A stretch of DNA of 64,000 nucleotides, from NCBI GenBank assembly GCA_958299035.1, contig CATQJL010000223.1, forward strand, positions 14,665,742 to 14,729,741. The letters are read 5' to 3'. A program made the position numbers and the translations under genes. Shown one piece after another: positions 12,197 to 23,869 of the stretch. The DNA comes from Cylicocyclus nassatus (Eukaryota > Nematoda > Chromadorea > Rhabditida > Strongylidae). Positions within the stretch are counted from its first letter, which is position 1; each line of letters begins with the position of its first letter. The notes beneath the pieces are model-generated. The model was not told the DNA's origin, did not search any database, and saw only the letters and a list, made by a program, of their open reading frames with translations.

Positions 12197-13620
12197 AGAT
12201 TTTCTTTTGTAATTATTTGATTACTTTTTTTGAAGTTAAAAATTTTCTTCTGTAATCATTACTTTTCTTGAAGTCTTTGGAGAGGTCGTTTTACAACTTC
12301 TGCACCACTGCTGCTGTCGCCTTCTTCTTGTACTGTGCGGCCGTGCAAGTTCTTCCACCTGCTTTCGCATGACCATCTTTCTGTCATCTTAGTCTTTTAG
12401 AAAGATTCAAAAATGTGCGTTCAGCGTGGAAATAGAAACATCTGTAACCGATCTTAGGTATATCTCAGCACGATAACGAACAGACTCAATGAGCTTTATT
12501 CGTTTGATGTAAAACACTCGTTAACGACATGATCTTTTCATTCAAGTTTTTTCACAGAATTAACGTTGATTCTGCGCGAGACCTGCAGCTGAAGCAGCAG
12601 TAGAGATTATGCAGCAGACATTAATCCTGCGCGTCTTCTGCAGCTGAACGAAGCTGAACAAAATATTCGCTTACTCTGGCACCTACCAAAGGAGAAGTAG
12701 TTTCAGCGATGTCCATTTGCCACCCTCGTGCTGGGCCCTGAGCAGGAGGTCAGATTCCACTAATCGTTTCAGACTCTCACTTACGGTAAGTTACTCAGTG
12801 CTTATTCAATGCCTTACTGGGCAACCTACGTAAGCAAAAATCTGAAACCATTTGTAAAATCTGGCCTCATACTGAGTTCAAATAGGCACTTTGTATGAGA
12901 AGATGCGCCGCGCCGAGCTGAGTCGAATGTTGCCTTTGGATGAAGAAGTTGTTCACTTTAAAGCGAGGTATGTTCTTGCTGCGATAAAGTCATCACATGG
13001 AACGAGTTACTTTGCGTCGTTTTTCAAAAAATGCGAGCGGTATTGTATTAGGTTGTCTCATAATTTTTTACCTTTTTTAAACTGAACAATAGGATTTCTC
13101 GACAAATGAGGCATTTACAAAGGATACAAATACGTGATCGTACTTTTGTATGTATGACACATATAATCGAGTCCAACATCATAGCGAGTCCGACGATATA
13201 TGGCCACTTTGAATGTTTCTGTTGAGTTCTGAACATTCCCTTATGATTTTTTTTGATGAGACAAAGAAGTGCTTTACCAATGAAAATTTTGGTACCACTG
13301 CTTAAAACTTGTTCTTTGAAGAGTAAATATTCGATTCGTTCAATCCTAACAAAAACATGCTTGCCGTTGAATTAGGTGATCAGTACAACGCTGAGATGTT
13401 ATCACCAACAACAACAACACCACCGCCGGAGGTTTATTAAGTATCATATGCAAAGCAGGAAGAATAGGCTGCACAACAAATTGATTCTGTTCAAGGTTTA
13501 TGAGGGTAATGGGAACACTTGAGGATGGATAGAGTATATAAATCAAAACTTTGGGATATAAAACTCTTGTAAGCTTTCCTCATGGGCAAGGATAATCATG
13601 CAAACGGTTTTGAGTCATCA
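12197..13620. other. No complete gene; one exon-like segment
   Basis: Block homology to the second copy ends near 12550. A stretch at about 12889-12970, preceded by AAATAG and followed by GCGAG|GTATGT, reads LYEKMRRAELSRML and then LPLDEEVVHFKA. It could be an internal exon, but the candidate upstream exon (about 12708-12785) does not join it in frame, so I do not call a gene. Two imperfect repeats mentioning GATTCTGCGCG/AATCCTGCGCG lie near 12570-12640. Confidence 0.35.
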
Positions 13621-13624
13621 TTAA

Positions 13625-13977
13625 AGGCAGCGTTCAGGCAAGCCTGGACACATGGGGATTTCACGTGAATAGTAGTTTTGGGGCCCTAACTAAGCCACTG
13701 CCCACTCGGCAGCTCAGACAGTGCTCTAACAGCTGAGATATTCCCTTCGAAACTGGACCCCGTGATCGTATTTCGCATGGATTCATAGCGCAAAGCGTCT
13801 GTCCTGGCGCAAAACTGCCATGAATCCATGCAAATACGAGCGGAGGCCAGTTTCGAGGGGAATATCTCAGCCGTTAGAGCACCACCTGCGCTGCGCTTGA
13901 GCAGTGCCTTAGTTAGGCCCCCAAAAGTACTTTCTACGTAAAATTCCCATAGGTCCAGATCTGCCTGGACGCTGCCT
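13625..13977. mobile_element. MITE with TTAA-type target site
   Basis: Termini AGGCAGCGTTCAGGCA and its near-complement. Flanks are TTAA (13621-13624) and TTGA (13978-13981). The internal palindrome is homologous to 4766-5116. A fortuitous 107-codon minus-strand frame overlaps it. Confidence 0.75.
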
Positions 13978-13981
13978 TTGA

Positions 13982-14845
13982 AACAATCCTCTGGAGGTAG
14001 GCGGTACATTGCTTAACTGAATATAATGATTGTGGTGGATGATTTGCGTCAAAATTATCATGAGTTGTCCAGCATTTTTCACCAAATAGACATCAGTTTG
14101 CGCTTTGCTCGTTTTATAAAAAAAAAAGACTCGTTGAGAGCTTTGGCGAATGACCTTTTGAATATATCTTTCTGAAATATTAGGTCGTTCATAGTTCATA
14201 GCGTTTTCACTTTCGTTTTCATATCTCCGAGGAGCGGTTTATTTGCGGCAAGATGCGTATATCATTGAAAAGCGCTGATTGTGCTTATGTCTACAAATTC
14301 TGATTCACACGGATCTTGTAGCTTCCAAAGAGGGAAATCTTGAAAGGAAAAAAACGAGCGATTTCGGTATTTGCGCAATTTTCCTTATAAAAAGAATTGT
14401 TTTTACACAAAATATTCTTGTCGATATTGGAACATGGCGCTCGCACAACAAATGAGACAAAAAACGATTGTATTGCTACAAAAGATCAGTGATTGAGCAG
14501 GGTGTCCCTGAACAAGACTTTTTGGGGGACGGGCAGGACGTTCTGCACTGAAAATTGCTGTACAAGTACGAGATGGTCAACCATAACGTAAGAAATCCAA
14601 TTACTTCGTCTAAACCAAATCCTACGGCAGAAGAAGCCTAACGACAAATCCAGTGAGTTTTTCTGCATGACGAAACATGGCCTTATACGGTAAACGCCGT
14701 CAAAACTATCCTGCACGATTTGACTGGAAGGTACTTTAGTATTCAAACTACTTTTCAAATCTCGCTCCATTAGATTATCATTTGCTCGGCTCCCTAGCTA
14801 GCCTCAGCTTCGACCCACATTTAGCTTGCTTCGAAAATCTGAGTC
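13982..14845. other. No gene recognised
   Basis: Only short unrelated frames. No paired repeats or RNA genes were noticed. Confidence 0.45.
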
Positions 14846-15166
14846 TCACTAAGGGCTCAAATAATTGCAAAAATTCATATCTTTGCTTAAAAAAATTCTA
14901 CGACTCCTCCACTTGGAGATTCACAAAAATTGCACACTACATCAGACGCTCATAAGTACCGTTCCTGGATTTTCACCTCATTTGGAAATAGAAAACGAAA
15001 TTTTTCATGCTTGTGCAAAAGGGAGCCATGCTGTTTTCACTCAAGCATTTGTATACTACGAACCCTTAATAGTACAACCGTAAATTTTCAGTTTTCTCCA
15101 GGCCCTAGTTTTCGAAAAGTACCAAATTTAGTTGTCCTTCGGGTATTCTATGCTAAAAAAATAATA

Positions 15167-16089
15167 TTAGGTTGGTGCAAAAGTAGTGGCCGATTTGCGA
15201 ATTCTCACTTTGACGTGCTATAACTTTTGAAAGAATTCACATTTCCGAATGCGGTAAAAACTATCAGAAGCAGCAAACCTTCTGCAATGCAGCGCACTTT
15301 ATCTATACTCATATCACGAACGGGCAGAAAAATATGGATTGAAAAATAAAAAAGGTTCTTCTGCTAGAACCTTGTCTTTGACAATTCATATCTTCCTTCA
15401 AAGTTTGTTAGTATAAATGTTAAGTAGCCTATCTTGTAGCCGCAAGCCAGTAGTACAAAACGCAATAAAAAGAATTCGGACAGAAAAGTTTGCGGAAAAG
15501 AAAAAAATTGAAATGTGAAATTTCTCACTTTTCACTCAACATTTTTTCAGTGTGCCTCAAAGTCCCGAATATAGAATTTTTTGATTTTCTAGGTACTGAA
15601 CAGCTGGATGTTTTTGCAAAAACTGCTAACAGGATGCCCTAGCCCTACGCCTACAGAATTGAGCAAAGCTCCGGCGATTGACTTCTTCAGAAGAAAATTA
15701 TGGGTCATAAAATGACTGCAACAGCTACCCATGTTTAGGCGCCGATATCTCAGTCTGTATGGCCTCACAGAACACAGTCAAGTATGCATAATGTAGACAA
15801 TTTCTATTACATACAATAGCTAAATTTTTATACGAAATCCCATTGATACGCGCTTGAATTCTGGCCGGAACAGTGAAAGCAATGAAATTCTGAATTGATG
15901 CGGTTATTTGAAGCTCAGTAACTTTATAACAGAGTAGGATGAGAGCACGTTTCAAGCACCATTAGATAGAGCATGGAAGCAGCTTCGCGAAGATATACTA
16001 CATCTATAGTAAAGAAGAAGTATTGATGGAAAAAAAGTTGCCCTAAAAAAAGGTTTGGAAAATTGGCCATTACTTTTGCACCAACCTAA
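15167..16089. mobile_element. Non-autonomous mariner-type element
   Basis: Starts TTAGGTTGGTGCAAAAGTAG and ends with the complement (CTTTTGCACCAACCTAA), flanked by TA on both sides (15165-15166 and 16090-16091). This terminus is the familiar mariner (irritans-like) inverted repeat. The interior lacks an intact transposase frame, so it was presumably moved in trans. Confidence 0.85.
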
Positions 16090-17460
16090 TAAATCAGTAC
16101 TAAATCAATATTTCTCGAAAACTAGGCTTGTAGAGGGCTGAAGATTTACCATTATACTCCTGGGCCAATAGTAATTATCCCCCAAAGTCGTCACAACTCA
16201 AAGAAAACGCGGTCATGACCGCTCAAAAGGCGTCACAATTTGGGCACGACGGACGTTGGCCGCCCGCCGCAAAAAGTTCCGCGATCTCCCGTCGTCGAAC
16301 TCGCAATGACCGCGTCAGCGGCGCGCACAGCCACTGCGCTATAGACAATGTTCAAAACTGTGAGCAAGAAAAAGGTGCATGAGGTAGATGGAAAGGTCCT
16401 CAAGCTAATATGTTGAAACTAGTAAGCAGCCTTATTATAGCCGAGTCTCGCCTGTGAGTACATGCAGCTACCACTTGACAATTATAAACTCAAGGAGGGC
16501 GATATCTGGAACGGCAATATTATTGCGGATAGCGCACTGCCTGTGTCGCGAACTATAGAGCTGGACGTTTGCAGCACAAGTTACAAGTAGGGCAAATGTT
16601 TTGCAAAGCGATATGAAAAAACACATGCATGGCAATTTTTTTCTAGTGATTATAAGAACTTAGCTTTTGGAGGTAAAATGGCGTGCAAAGAAAATATTTG
16701 AGATGCATTGAAAAATATACAAAATTTCAAGACTTTTACTAATTCGATCCATACTAATTTATGCTACTTTATTAGCCACGGCACCAATTGTTTCAATAAA
16801 AGGAAAACAACTGGTTCACAGCTAGTGAAAAGCAAAAAAAACAGACAAAAGTTTTGATGAAAAGTGCATAAATTGCTGGAAGTTATAAAATTAAGGCATG
16901 CAGAAAATTATCAAGAAGAAAGTGGCTGCAAAACAAACATCGAAGCTAAAAACCGCTTAAGAACAGCAGATTTGGCTGAAAAGGTTTGGAAGATGTATGC
17001 TTATCAAAATCGACTTACCTTGTCCAGGTTGCGAGGCAAATATTGTAATAATAGCAGGGAAAAAATTAGCTGTGCGACTCGCGTCTGTGCGCTATCAGCT
17101 GTTCATATTGATTGTATTAGACGTGCATTTTGATCTTTTGCGGGCATCTACGGACAGCGGGCGGCACCACCACCCCAGACGTACCTACTCGACGCTAGCC
17201 GTTTGTCAGCAACACGACCTTCTCTGTGTCTCCAATGAAGACCCACTAATTCTGATTGTCTGCGTGACGGGCATGCTGGTGCTGCCTTGTCGTGCTGGAG
17301 GCGTTGCCGCGGCGTCACGCCGGGCACATGCCTCGGTAACGTCGTATCCCTTATCATGGGCGGCAGCAAAAAGGCATTTGTCGGGCATTTGCCGCGCTCC
17401 GAGCGAGTCGTCACGACTCGAAGGGAGTTTTCTACAGGCCCTGAGGACTTGTAGTATATA

Positions 17461-17680
17461 GAGCTTATCAAATGCAGTGTCGCTTGCATCAGCATCTCCA
17501 CTTCCGCGCTGGGCTCTGCATCTCTTCCGTGCACATGCTCTCTGGTCACTTTCCCACCGTGAGCGTGAGAAAGGCGGAGCCTCATTCGATTAGATGTAAT
17601 TAGAGAGCATGTTCGCGGAAGAAACGCAGAATCTAGCGCGGTGGAGATGATGATGCAAGCGACACTGCGTTTGATAAGCC
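17461..17680. mobile_element. MITE with ~40-bp inverted termini
   Basis: Left end GCTTATCAAATGCAGTGTCG and right end its near-exact complement (CGACACTGCGTTTGATAAGC); pairing continues through CTTGCATCA and ATCTCCAC. It lies within the right arm of the 14850-17900 foldback. Superfamily not assigned. Confidence 0.65.
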
Positions 17681-18342
17681 CTGTACAAATGCTTGAGTGA
17701 AAACAGCATAGCTTCAATTTTGTACATGAAAGTTTTTGTTTCCTCGATTTCTAACTGAAAAAGATTTAGGAACGGTACATATAAGTGTCTGATGTTGTGT
17801 TCAATTTTTGTGAATCTCCAAAGTGGAGATTCATAGAACTGTTTTTTGAACAAAGATTTGAATTTTTTCGCCATTATTTGAACCTTTAGCACGATTCAGA
17901 TTTGGGATGCAAACTTACAGTGGGTCGAAATGGGTGCGAACTTTTGCACACTACCTTTAGAGTTTCTTTGCTTTACCGAATGGTGTCCTGGACCCTTTTG
18001 AAATTGTGATCTGTGTGGCTTATCGTCGTAAGAAGTGAGAGTATCTCAAGACTTATGTTACAAGCTAGTACATGACCGAACATTATACTGTAAGGAGATA
18101 TCAGCGTGAGACTATTTTAGAGCCCTGACGCGAGCACAAAATTACTACATAACAATTCTTAGTGCAATGCAATTCTTACAGTTTATACAGAAATTTTAAG
18201 AATTGCACGTACTTGCACCTATTTTGGTGATTTTGTTGAAAAGTTTTTACAACTACGAAATACACCTATTCAACGGTTACGATGAAAACATGATTCTTTC
18301 AAGTATTTTCAAATGCCTACACAAAAATAACTTCATACTATA

Positions 18343-20372
18343 CAGGGTGTCCCAAAAGTATGTATGCACTGTTTAATCGTTTATATCTCTCTTTCCAAGA
18401 AGTCTTTCGCCCTGCTTTAGGTACCATTTTGTAGAGCTGGCTTAACTTAGGCCCGTATGCACGTACATCCCCGCGGGGAGGGGATGTGCGTTATACCAAT
18501 GAAATGATCCCCGCTGGGGATTCCCTCCCCTCCCCGCGCGAACCCCCGTGTGCACAAAGACATCGGACAAGGGATCCCCTGTGGAGAGGGGAAGTGAACC
18601 CCTTTTTGCACAAGAGGGGATCAAGCGGGGAAATCACCTTGCTTCAAATTTTCTATGAAAAACTCTTTGTTATTTCATATTTTGACTGCAACTCATCTTC
18701 ATCTCCTCACTTAGAATAATTTAGGGTTGCGGAATGCGCGTATGCAGTGACTGCGCTCGGGGCACCAAAAATGATTTTTTCTACTCCCATTATGTTCCTG
18801 CTTTCTTGGATGCTGCCCACTTTCGCTCATGCTGCCCCATTCCAGCGTAAAAATGTTGAACTATATAGAAGTTGATGTGTCTCTGCAAGGGAATGGGTAG
18901 AAGACGTTATGCTGCCGAAGAGGGGGGGGGGGGCTGCCGCGCGAACGCTCAAAGCAGTATTTTAACACATGACAGAAGCTGCAAATTGTGCCAGCTCTCC
19001 ACAAACGCTGTAGCTATTAGCTGCATATCGTCCTTTATCCCAGGGGAATGATCCCCAGCGGCCATCCCTGTTATGCACAAGGGGAACGCTGGGGAGGGGA
19101 TCACTCCCCCGAGGATCTCTACTCAGAAACACGCGATTCTGCTAATTTTCATTTTATTCAGAGCAGTTTTACGTTAGTAACAAGATAAAGAAAATTTGTC
19201 ACATAATGTGATAATTACAACATGTTGTACCAACCTTTATGGATAAAACAATCATGTCAAGTAGAAAATGCGCAACTCCCGTGAATGATCTCAAACTTCT
19301 ACAGATATTCGAAACTGGCAGATATATGCCCGGGTTTTTTTACAAGAAGCGAATATGGAAGAGAGAGTTAAAACTGCAAGCTACAGGTCGCTGAGAGAGG
19401 AACCCGGCTCCCGTAAAAATCTTTCGTCAATTTGAACGAAATGCTTTGTAATAATTGATTGAAATTAGAATACTCGCTTCTCTGGCTTGATCTACACCAT
19501 CGAACCCCTACTCCGTTGTAGGGGATGTCGATTCCCTCCCCCGCGTTGTTGAGTTAAATTCGCGCATACGGGGTTCGAGTCGGGAAGGGAAAGGGATCCC
19601 CTCCCCCATTCGAACCCCGTATGCACGCGGGTTCGCTCGATCAATACCTTTAAAACCATTCAAACCATCCCCGCTTAGGTGCAGGGGAGGGGATCGCTCC
19701 CCTCCCCTCTGTCATGGCGGAGGTCGGCGGAGGGGATCGTTCCCCTTGGGATCCAGTTCCCCCCCCCCCCCCCCCCCAGCAAGGACATACGTGCATACGG
19801 GCCTTAGAGTTACAGTATAAAGAGAATCACCGACCGCTCTTCATTACTGTAGGATTTCGGTAGGAACTTGAAACATATGGTGTCAATGTGGAAATAGCTG
19901 CCATTCAAGATTTTTCAAGAAAATGTAAAAATTCGTGCAATAGGGTTTTTATGGACGCTAAGTTCAATGCTCAACTATTTACAAGATTGCGAAGCTTTCT
20001 AAACGATGTAACCGCACTTCTTAGGAACATTGAAAATGGCCGTCACCTTTTACCTGGCATAACTCCTCAATAAAGCATCATAATAAGTTGGGAACTTTAC
20101 AGTTAAAATCAGCAACTCTAATTAGCCTAGTAAAAGTTTTCAGGCTGTTTTGCTTCTTTTCTGAGGCAAAATATGGCCTTCCATGGCTCAAAACCCTCTT
20201 TGAAGTTTCTACCGTAATCCTACAGTAACGAAGAGATATGGGTTATTCGTTCTATACCGAGAATCTAAGCTGAAGCCAGCTCTACAAAATGGTTCCTAAA
20301 GCAAGGCAAAAGACTTCTTGGGAAAGAAATATCAACGATCAAACAGTGCATACATACTTTTGGGACACCCTG
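18343..20372. mobile_element. Tc1/mariner-type foldback, CAGGGTGTCCC termini
   Basis: Inverted repeats of about 115 bp start CAGGGTGTCCCAAAAGTATG and are flanked by TA on each side (18341-18342, 20373-20374). No transposase frame. A second element (18450-19803) is nested inside. Interior sequence near 19815-19870 is related to the core of the tandem array at 43.4-45.1 kb. Confidence 0.8.
18450..19803. mobile_element. Nested GC-rich PIF/Harbinger-type MITE
   Basis: Begins GGCCCGTATGCACGTAC and ends GTACG-like text through GCATACGGGCC; TTA is present on both sides (18447-18449 and 19804-19806), fitting the TWA target of PIF/Harbinger elements. The interior repeats CCCCTCCCC/GGGGATC motifs and further CGAACCCCGTATGCACG palindromes near 19500-19630. 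It also has a 19-base C-run near 19759-19777 and a G-run near 18921. No transposase. Confidence 0.65.
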
Positions 20373-20374
20373 TA

Positions 20375-22350
20375 TAAATATGAATTTCACAACTACAATA
20401 GAACAACAAGTTTGTTTCACATTCTACATCAAAATATATTGAAATCAAAGTAATATCTGAATGCCTAGTACCAGTATTTGTTAAAACACAAATAATTCAC
20501 CTCACTTTGTAATTCTAGATAATAGTCATACGTTTTTATTACCATATTAAGTATTAGGTTGGCGGATAATTTTGTTACACTTTTTTCGTAAAATTCTCGA
20601 AAGTTCCAGAATTTCTGAATTTTTAAAGTTGCTTTATATGTAGGCCACGGCAGGGCGTACACAACAGTATGACTATGCCGCAAATGCACAATTGGCCAAC
20701 AACTTTACGATAACTTTATAGGCACACTCAAAATTGTCATTTTTTCTTTGATTTTTTTCTCTGCGTCTGATTGTGTCTTTTCTCTCCCATAATTTTTTAG
20801 AACATATTTTCGCATCGTCTCTTTTATGGTAGCACTTTGGTGCCGTTAGCACGCCAAAAGGAAGGGGTGGAAAACAACTCAAAAAATCAAAAAATTGTCG
20901 AAAATTCTTCTTTTTGTGTGCATCGTGTAGGATTTGGTACGGAAAGGTTGAAAATAATTTTTTTTTAAAATTTTTAAAGATTGTTTTTCATGTCAAGATG
21001 CCAATGTGCGCTGCATGACGCAACATGTAGCTCATGTGATCGTGTGCGGACATAATTGTGCCATCCCCCTATGTTCGCTAGAAACTATGGCTCATATCCT
21101 GCCCGAATACCACATCGTCCCGTCTCTTCCCAATCATCTAAAAGAATGATATCCCGCTGACAAAAATGTTCATAAAATGTACTCCCACCAATAAAGCGGG
21201 TGTTTTGCGCACAAACCGCGGATGACAGTACCGATACTAAACTGTTGCATAAATAGGAGCTGTAGAAGAAAATTAGTCAAAATTATTTTCTGTGTACAAT
21301 CATAAAAAATCGGAAACTTGCAACAAAATTCGGAGCAGTCAGTATTACAGGTTCTTTCACCAGCTCTTTCTAACAGTGCAAAGCTTGCGCCGATTGAGCA
21401 TCTCTATGAAAAGTTACAATTTCCCTGAAAAACGCCAAAATAAATCAAGTTCGCCCTTTTCTATTGCTTGCTCGAAGATCGTAACTTTTCATAAAGACGC
21501 TCAATCGGCGCAAACTTTGCACAGTTAAAAAGAGCTAGTGAAAGAACCTACAGTCGCGTAGATTTAGCGGTAAATATAGTGTCTTGCACAGAGGGTGAAA
21601 TGCGGTGAAATTTGCGCGTGAACAAGTAGCCACGTCAGTACCGCGGGTATCTTGCGCGCGCAATTGGCCGGCGTCACAGTCGAAACTATTTCTTCACGCG
21701 CCAATTTTACCGCATTTCACCTTCTGTGCAAGCACACTATATTTACCGCTAAATCTACTCGACTGTACAATACCGACTGCTCCGATTTATGTTGCAAGTT
21801 TCCGATTTTTTAAGATTGTACACAGAAAATTCGAATTTTGAGTAATTTTCTTTCACCGCTCCTATCTATGCAACAGATGATCATTAGCAAGCATCCAAGC
21901 ATCTAAGATGTCTTTATAAAAAGCATAATTTACTTTTTCATATAAAAATGAAAACAGTCTAATCGGTTGGAAAAATCAGGTTATGAATTTTTGAAAATAG
22001 TGCGCAAGAACCTTCGGGACGACCTAATATATACACATGTATATATGTACAATATCGATGGGGTTTTAAACATGTAAGTTAAGTTTAATCTACTATAACA
22101 TCAATTTCACATTTTACATACATTTTTCTATTTAAAAAATTTTGATATAGAAATAACGCAGGCTCACGGGCTCTCCTTACTTATTGAGGAGTTCCGGGGA
22201 GAACCCGGAGTTCTTGTACTCCGTCTAAGGGCAGGAACGAAACGGAGTTGAAATACTTCACTTGCAAAATTGATTTCCATTATAAACAAATAGTACCATG
22301 TTTCGTATACAACTATCTCCACATCTATTTCTGTTTCTATTCAATAGTTA
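20375..22350. other. No gene; repeats only
   Basis: Contains a TTAGGTTGGCGGATAATTTTG end near 20552 and an unpaired GGGACGACCTAA end near 22025, both mariner-like but not mates. The foldback at 21242-21876 lies between them. Block B lacks this part, so block A gained about 4.2 kb here (18.15-22.35 kb). Confidence 0.5.
21242..21876. repeat. Foldback with a second palindrome nested in its centre
   Basis: Outer arms start CTGTTGCATAAATAGGAGC and end with the complement (GCTCCTATCTATGCAACAG). An inner palindrome (about 21552-21770) has arms CGTAGATTTAGCGGTAAATA and TATTTACCGCTAAATCTAC. This looks like one foldback inserted into another. Confidence 0.7.
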
Positions 22351-22596
22351 TTTTAGTCATCTGGAATGTGAATGATGTCAAATGCAAACAAGATGAATGT
22401 TTCAAAAAATTAAATTTCACCAAATAAACTACCGCTACCTTGTAGAGTCATCAAAGCAGTAGCCGCCTTATCGTTTAGAAAATTTTATATCGGTTGTGCC
22501 AACAAGATAGTCGTGAAGGGTTTCCTATTGCTGCCGAAAGCTGCTCGTACATCAGCTGGCATTTTGATATCGCTCAAAATCGGGGTTTATACTTAC

Positions 22597-22810
22597 CGCG
22601 AAGGCGCATACTTGTTCCGAGCATCCAATAACTCACCAACCAAGCATCCTTGCCGCCTTTGCTCTTCCTTACCGTCCCACTTTTCCTTCTTGCTCCGCTT
22701 CAGAGTTGCGTTCGATATTTCTGTGGATGTTTCGGAGGATAATTCTTCCATCCTCGTCAAATAGGTCTGAAACAGCACATCATCCTCATCTCGAATAAAA
22801 AAAGCTTTAT
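22597..22810 (-). CDS. Putative internal exon of unknown gene, block A copy
   Basis: On the minus strand a 214-base segment lies between an acceptor-like ACGACAG and a donor CG|GTAAGT. It is open in one frame (2+70x3+2 bases). The peptide contains IRDEDDVLFQTYLTRMEELS, SSETSTEIS, LKRSKKEKWDGKEE and GCLVGELLDARNKYAPS: charged, lysine/glutamate-rich, no family recognised. The block B counterpart (54442-54655) has the same length, frame, acceptor and donor, with substitutions but no indels, which argues for a real exon. Flanking exons were not identified. Confidence 0.45.
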
Positions 22811-23180
22811 CTGTCGTGGTACAGAACTATGCGAAAACGCTTGGTCTGAGCGTAATAAATTTTTAATTTCTGGATTTAAATGAACGAATCAACAAATTTG
22901 ATCTACCTAGCTTTAGCCTAAAGGATTGGCCATGGGTTGCCGACAATCATTGCCAGGGTTAGCGGTGTTGCCGAGATTGCCAGTGCTGCCAGTCTTTGTA
23001 TAACCTCATAGTATCTGTGTGCGTTACACGCTTTTTAACGGCAACTCCAGATAATTTGTACAACTTGGAGAGTTTTTAATTCATTTGAAAAAAGAGGAAA
23101 ATTTCTCATCTTTCCAAAATTGATGATAACATCTCAGAGTTGTACTGATCACCTAATTCAACGACAAGCATGTTTTTGTT

Positions 23181-23185
23181 AGATG
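23181..23185. repeat. Target-site duplication AGATG, left
   Basis: AGATG directly precedes the 5' LTR and recurs directly after the 3' LTR at 35316-35320. Five bases is usual for BEL/Pao insertions. Confidence 0.85.
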
Positions 23186-23337
23186 TATACGAATTATTCT
23201 ATTCGTATTCATTTGCCGCGTTCAAAGAACAGTGGCCTAGCGCGGCCGATCAGCTGTGTTTCCCACAGCTTATGTTTATGCATTTGTTATCAGTTCGCTT
23301 ATCAGTAGATTCCTAGGCTTTTGTTTATGTTTCATTG

Positions 23338-23346
23338 TATATATAA
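23338..23346 (+). promoter_or_regulatory. LTR TATA box
   Basis: TATATATAA about 150 bases into the LTR, the expected core promoter position for transcription starting downstream in the LTR. The 3' LTR holds an identical copy at 34979-34987. Confidence 0.7.
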
Positions 23347-23576
23347 GCTGGGCATCATGTTAGCCATTTAGTTGTCTGAGTTTTATAGCACGCTTTTCTA
23401 CTAACGCACAGAACAATCACAGGGTCACAGAATATCACAGGGTCACAGAATGATCACAGTAACAAAACATTGATAGAATGTTAGCTTTGGTTTAACCCTA
23501 AGTAGTCATATTATTAACATTATATTAGCATATTATTCATTATTCGTAGTCGCATATGTAGTATCAGTAGTATTAT

Positions 23577-23582
23577 AATAAA
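23577..23582 (+). terminator. LTR polyadenylation signal
   Basis: AATAAA about 92 bases before the LTR end; the functional copy for transcript ending would be 35218-35223 in the 3' LTR. Confidence 0.6.
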
Positions 23583-23676
23583 GGTTTAATTACCCAAGTT
23601 TGAGGTACACGCTGTGCACAAAAGTCCCGCGTGGCACTCAATCAATACCCACACACAGCACAAAAGTGCAATCAAC

Positions 23677-23689
23677 TGGTGCATCGGCC
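23677..23689 (+). promoter_or_regulatory. Primer binding site, tRNA-Gly(GCC) type
   Basis: TGGTGCATCGGCC starts two bases after the LTR. It is the reverse complement of the 3' end (GGCCGATGCA plus CCA) of metazoan tRNA-Gly(GCC). Thirteen contiguous bases match before divergence, so this is the likely minus-strand primer site. Confidence 0.85.
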
Positions 23690-23869
23690 AAACAAAGGTA
23701 CGATTTATTGCCGAAGAGTAACGCTTCCATCTAACTGCTTGCACGTTACTCACCGCACAGTGAATAAATCACAGTTGGCATAGCTATTGCACAGCGAGAC
23801 ATAGTACCTCACAGTAAAAAGCATATTTGTCAGTGAGTCACAGTACCTTACATAACTAACCCACTAACC
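23690..23869 (+). promoter_or_regulatory. Leader: CACAG cluster, candidate splice donor, ACTAAC pair
   Basis: Between primer site and gag start. AAAG|GTACGA at 23694-23703 is a candidate 5' splice donor. CACAG occurs five times. ACTAAC occurs twice (23855-23860, 23863-23868) immediately before the ATG at 23870. Packaging or translational-control roles are plausible but not shown. Confidence 0.4.

Larger units (their letters stand above)
14850..17900. repeat. Large foldback with ~200-bp inverted arms, invaded by other elements
   Basis: The left arm (about 14850-15055) and the reverse complement of the right arm (about 17695-17895) share long text, including GGAGATTCACAAAAATTG, ACCGTTCCT and GCTGTTTTCACTCAAGC. 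The right arm also has a homologue in block B near 53455-53670. Inside lie a mariner-type element (15167-16089), a MITE (17461-17680) and a G+C-richer stretch (16200-17440) with no recognised gene. The 150- to 190-codon frames there are on opposite strands over the same DNA and look fortuitous. Confidence 0.6.
23186..23674 (+). repeat. 5' LTR
   Basis: 489 bp starting TATACGAATT and ending GTGCAATCA. It matches 34827-35315 base for base except the fourth base from the end (A here, T there). The start is fixed by the AGATG duplication and the end by the primer site. It contains a TATA box, AATAAA, and a short array of TCACAGGGTCACAGAATA-type repeats (23407-23460). Confidence 0.95.

Noticed and set aside
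12708..12975. Two-exon gene downstream of the secreted-protein gene
   Set aside because: Exon-like segments with donor sites exist, but their open frames do not join in phase.
17148..17717. 189-codon minus-strand and 154-codon plus-strand frames over the same DNA
   Set aside because: They overlap on opposite strands within a GC-rich foldback and cross a MITE; neither has a motif or splice support.
20552..22028. A single mariner element bounded by TTAGGT ends
   Set aside because: The two ends are not inverted repeats of each other beyond the first six bases.
23184..23185. LTR starting with TG at 23184
   Set aside because: The 3' LTR lacks the T there, and no target duplication fits; starting at TATACG gives an exact AGATG duplication and equal LTR lengths.
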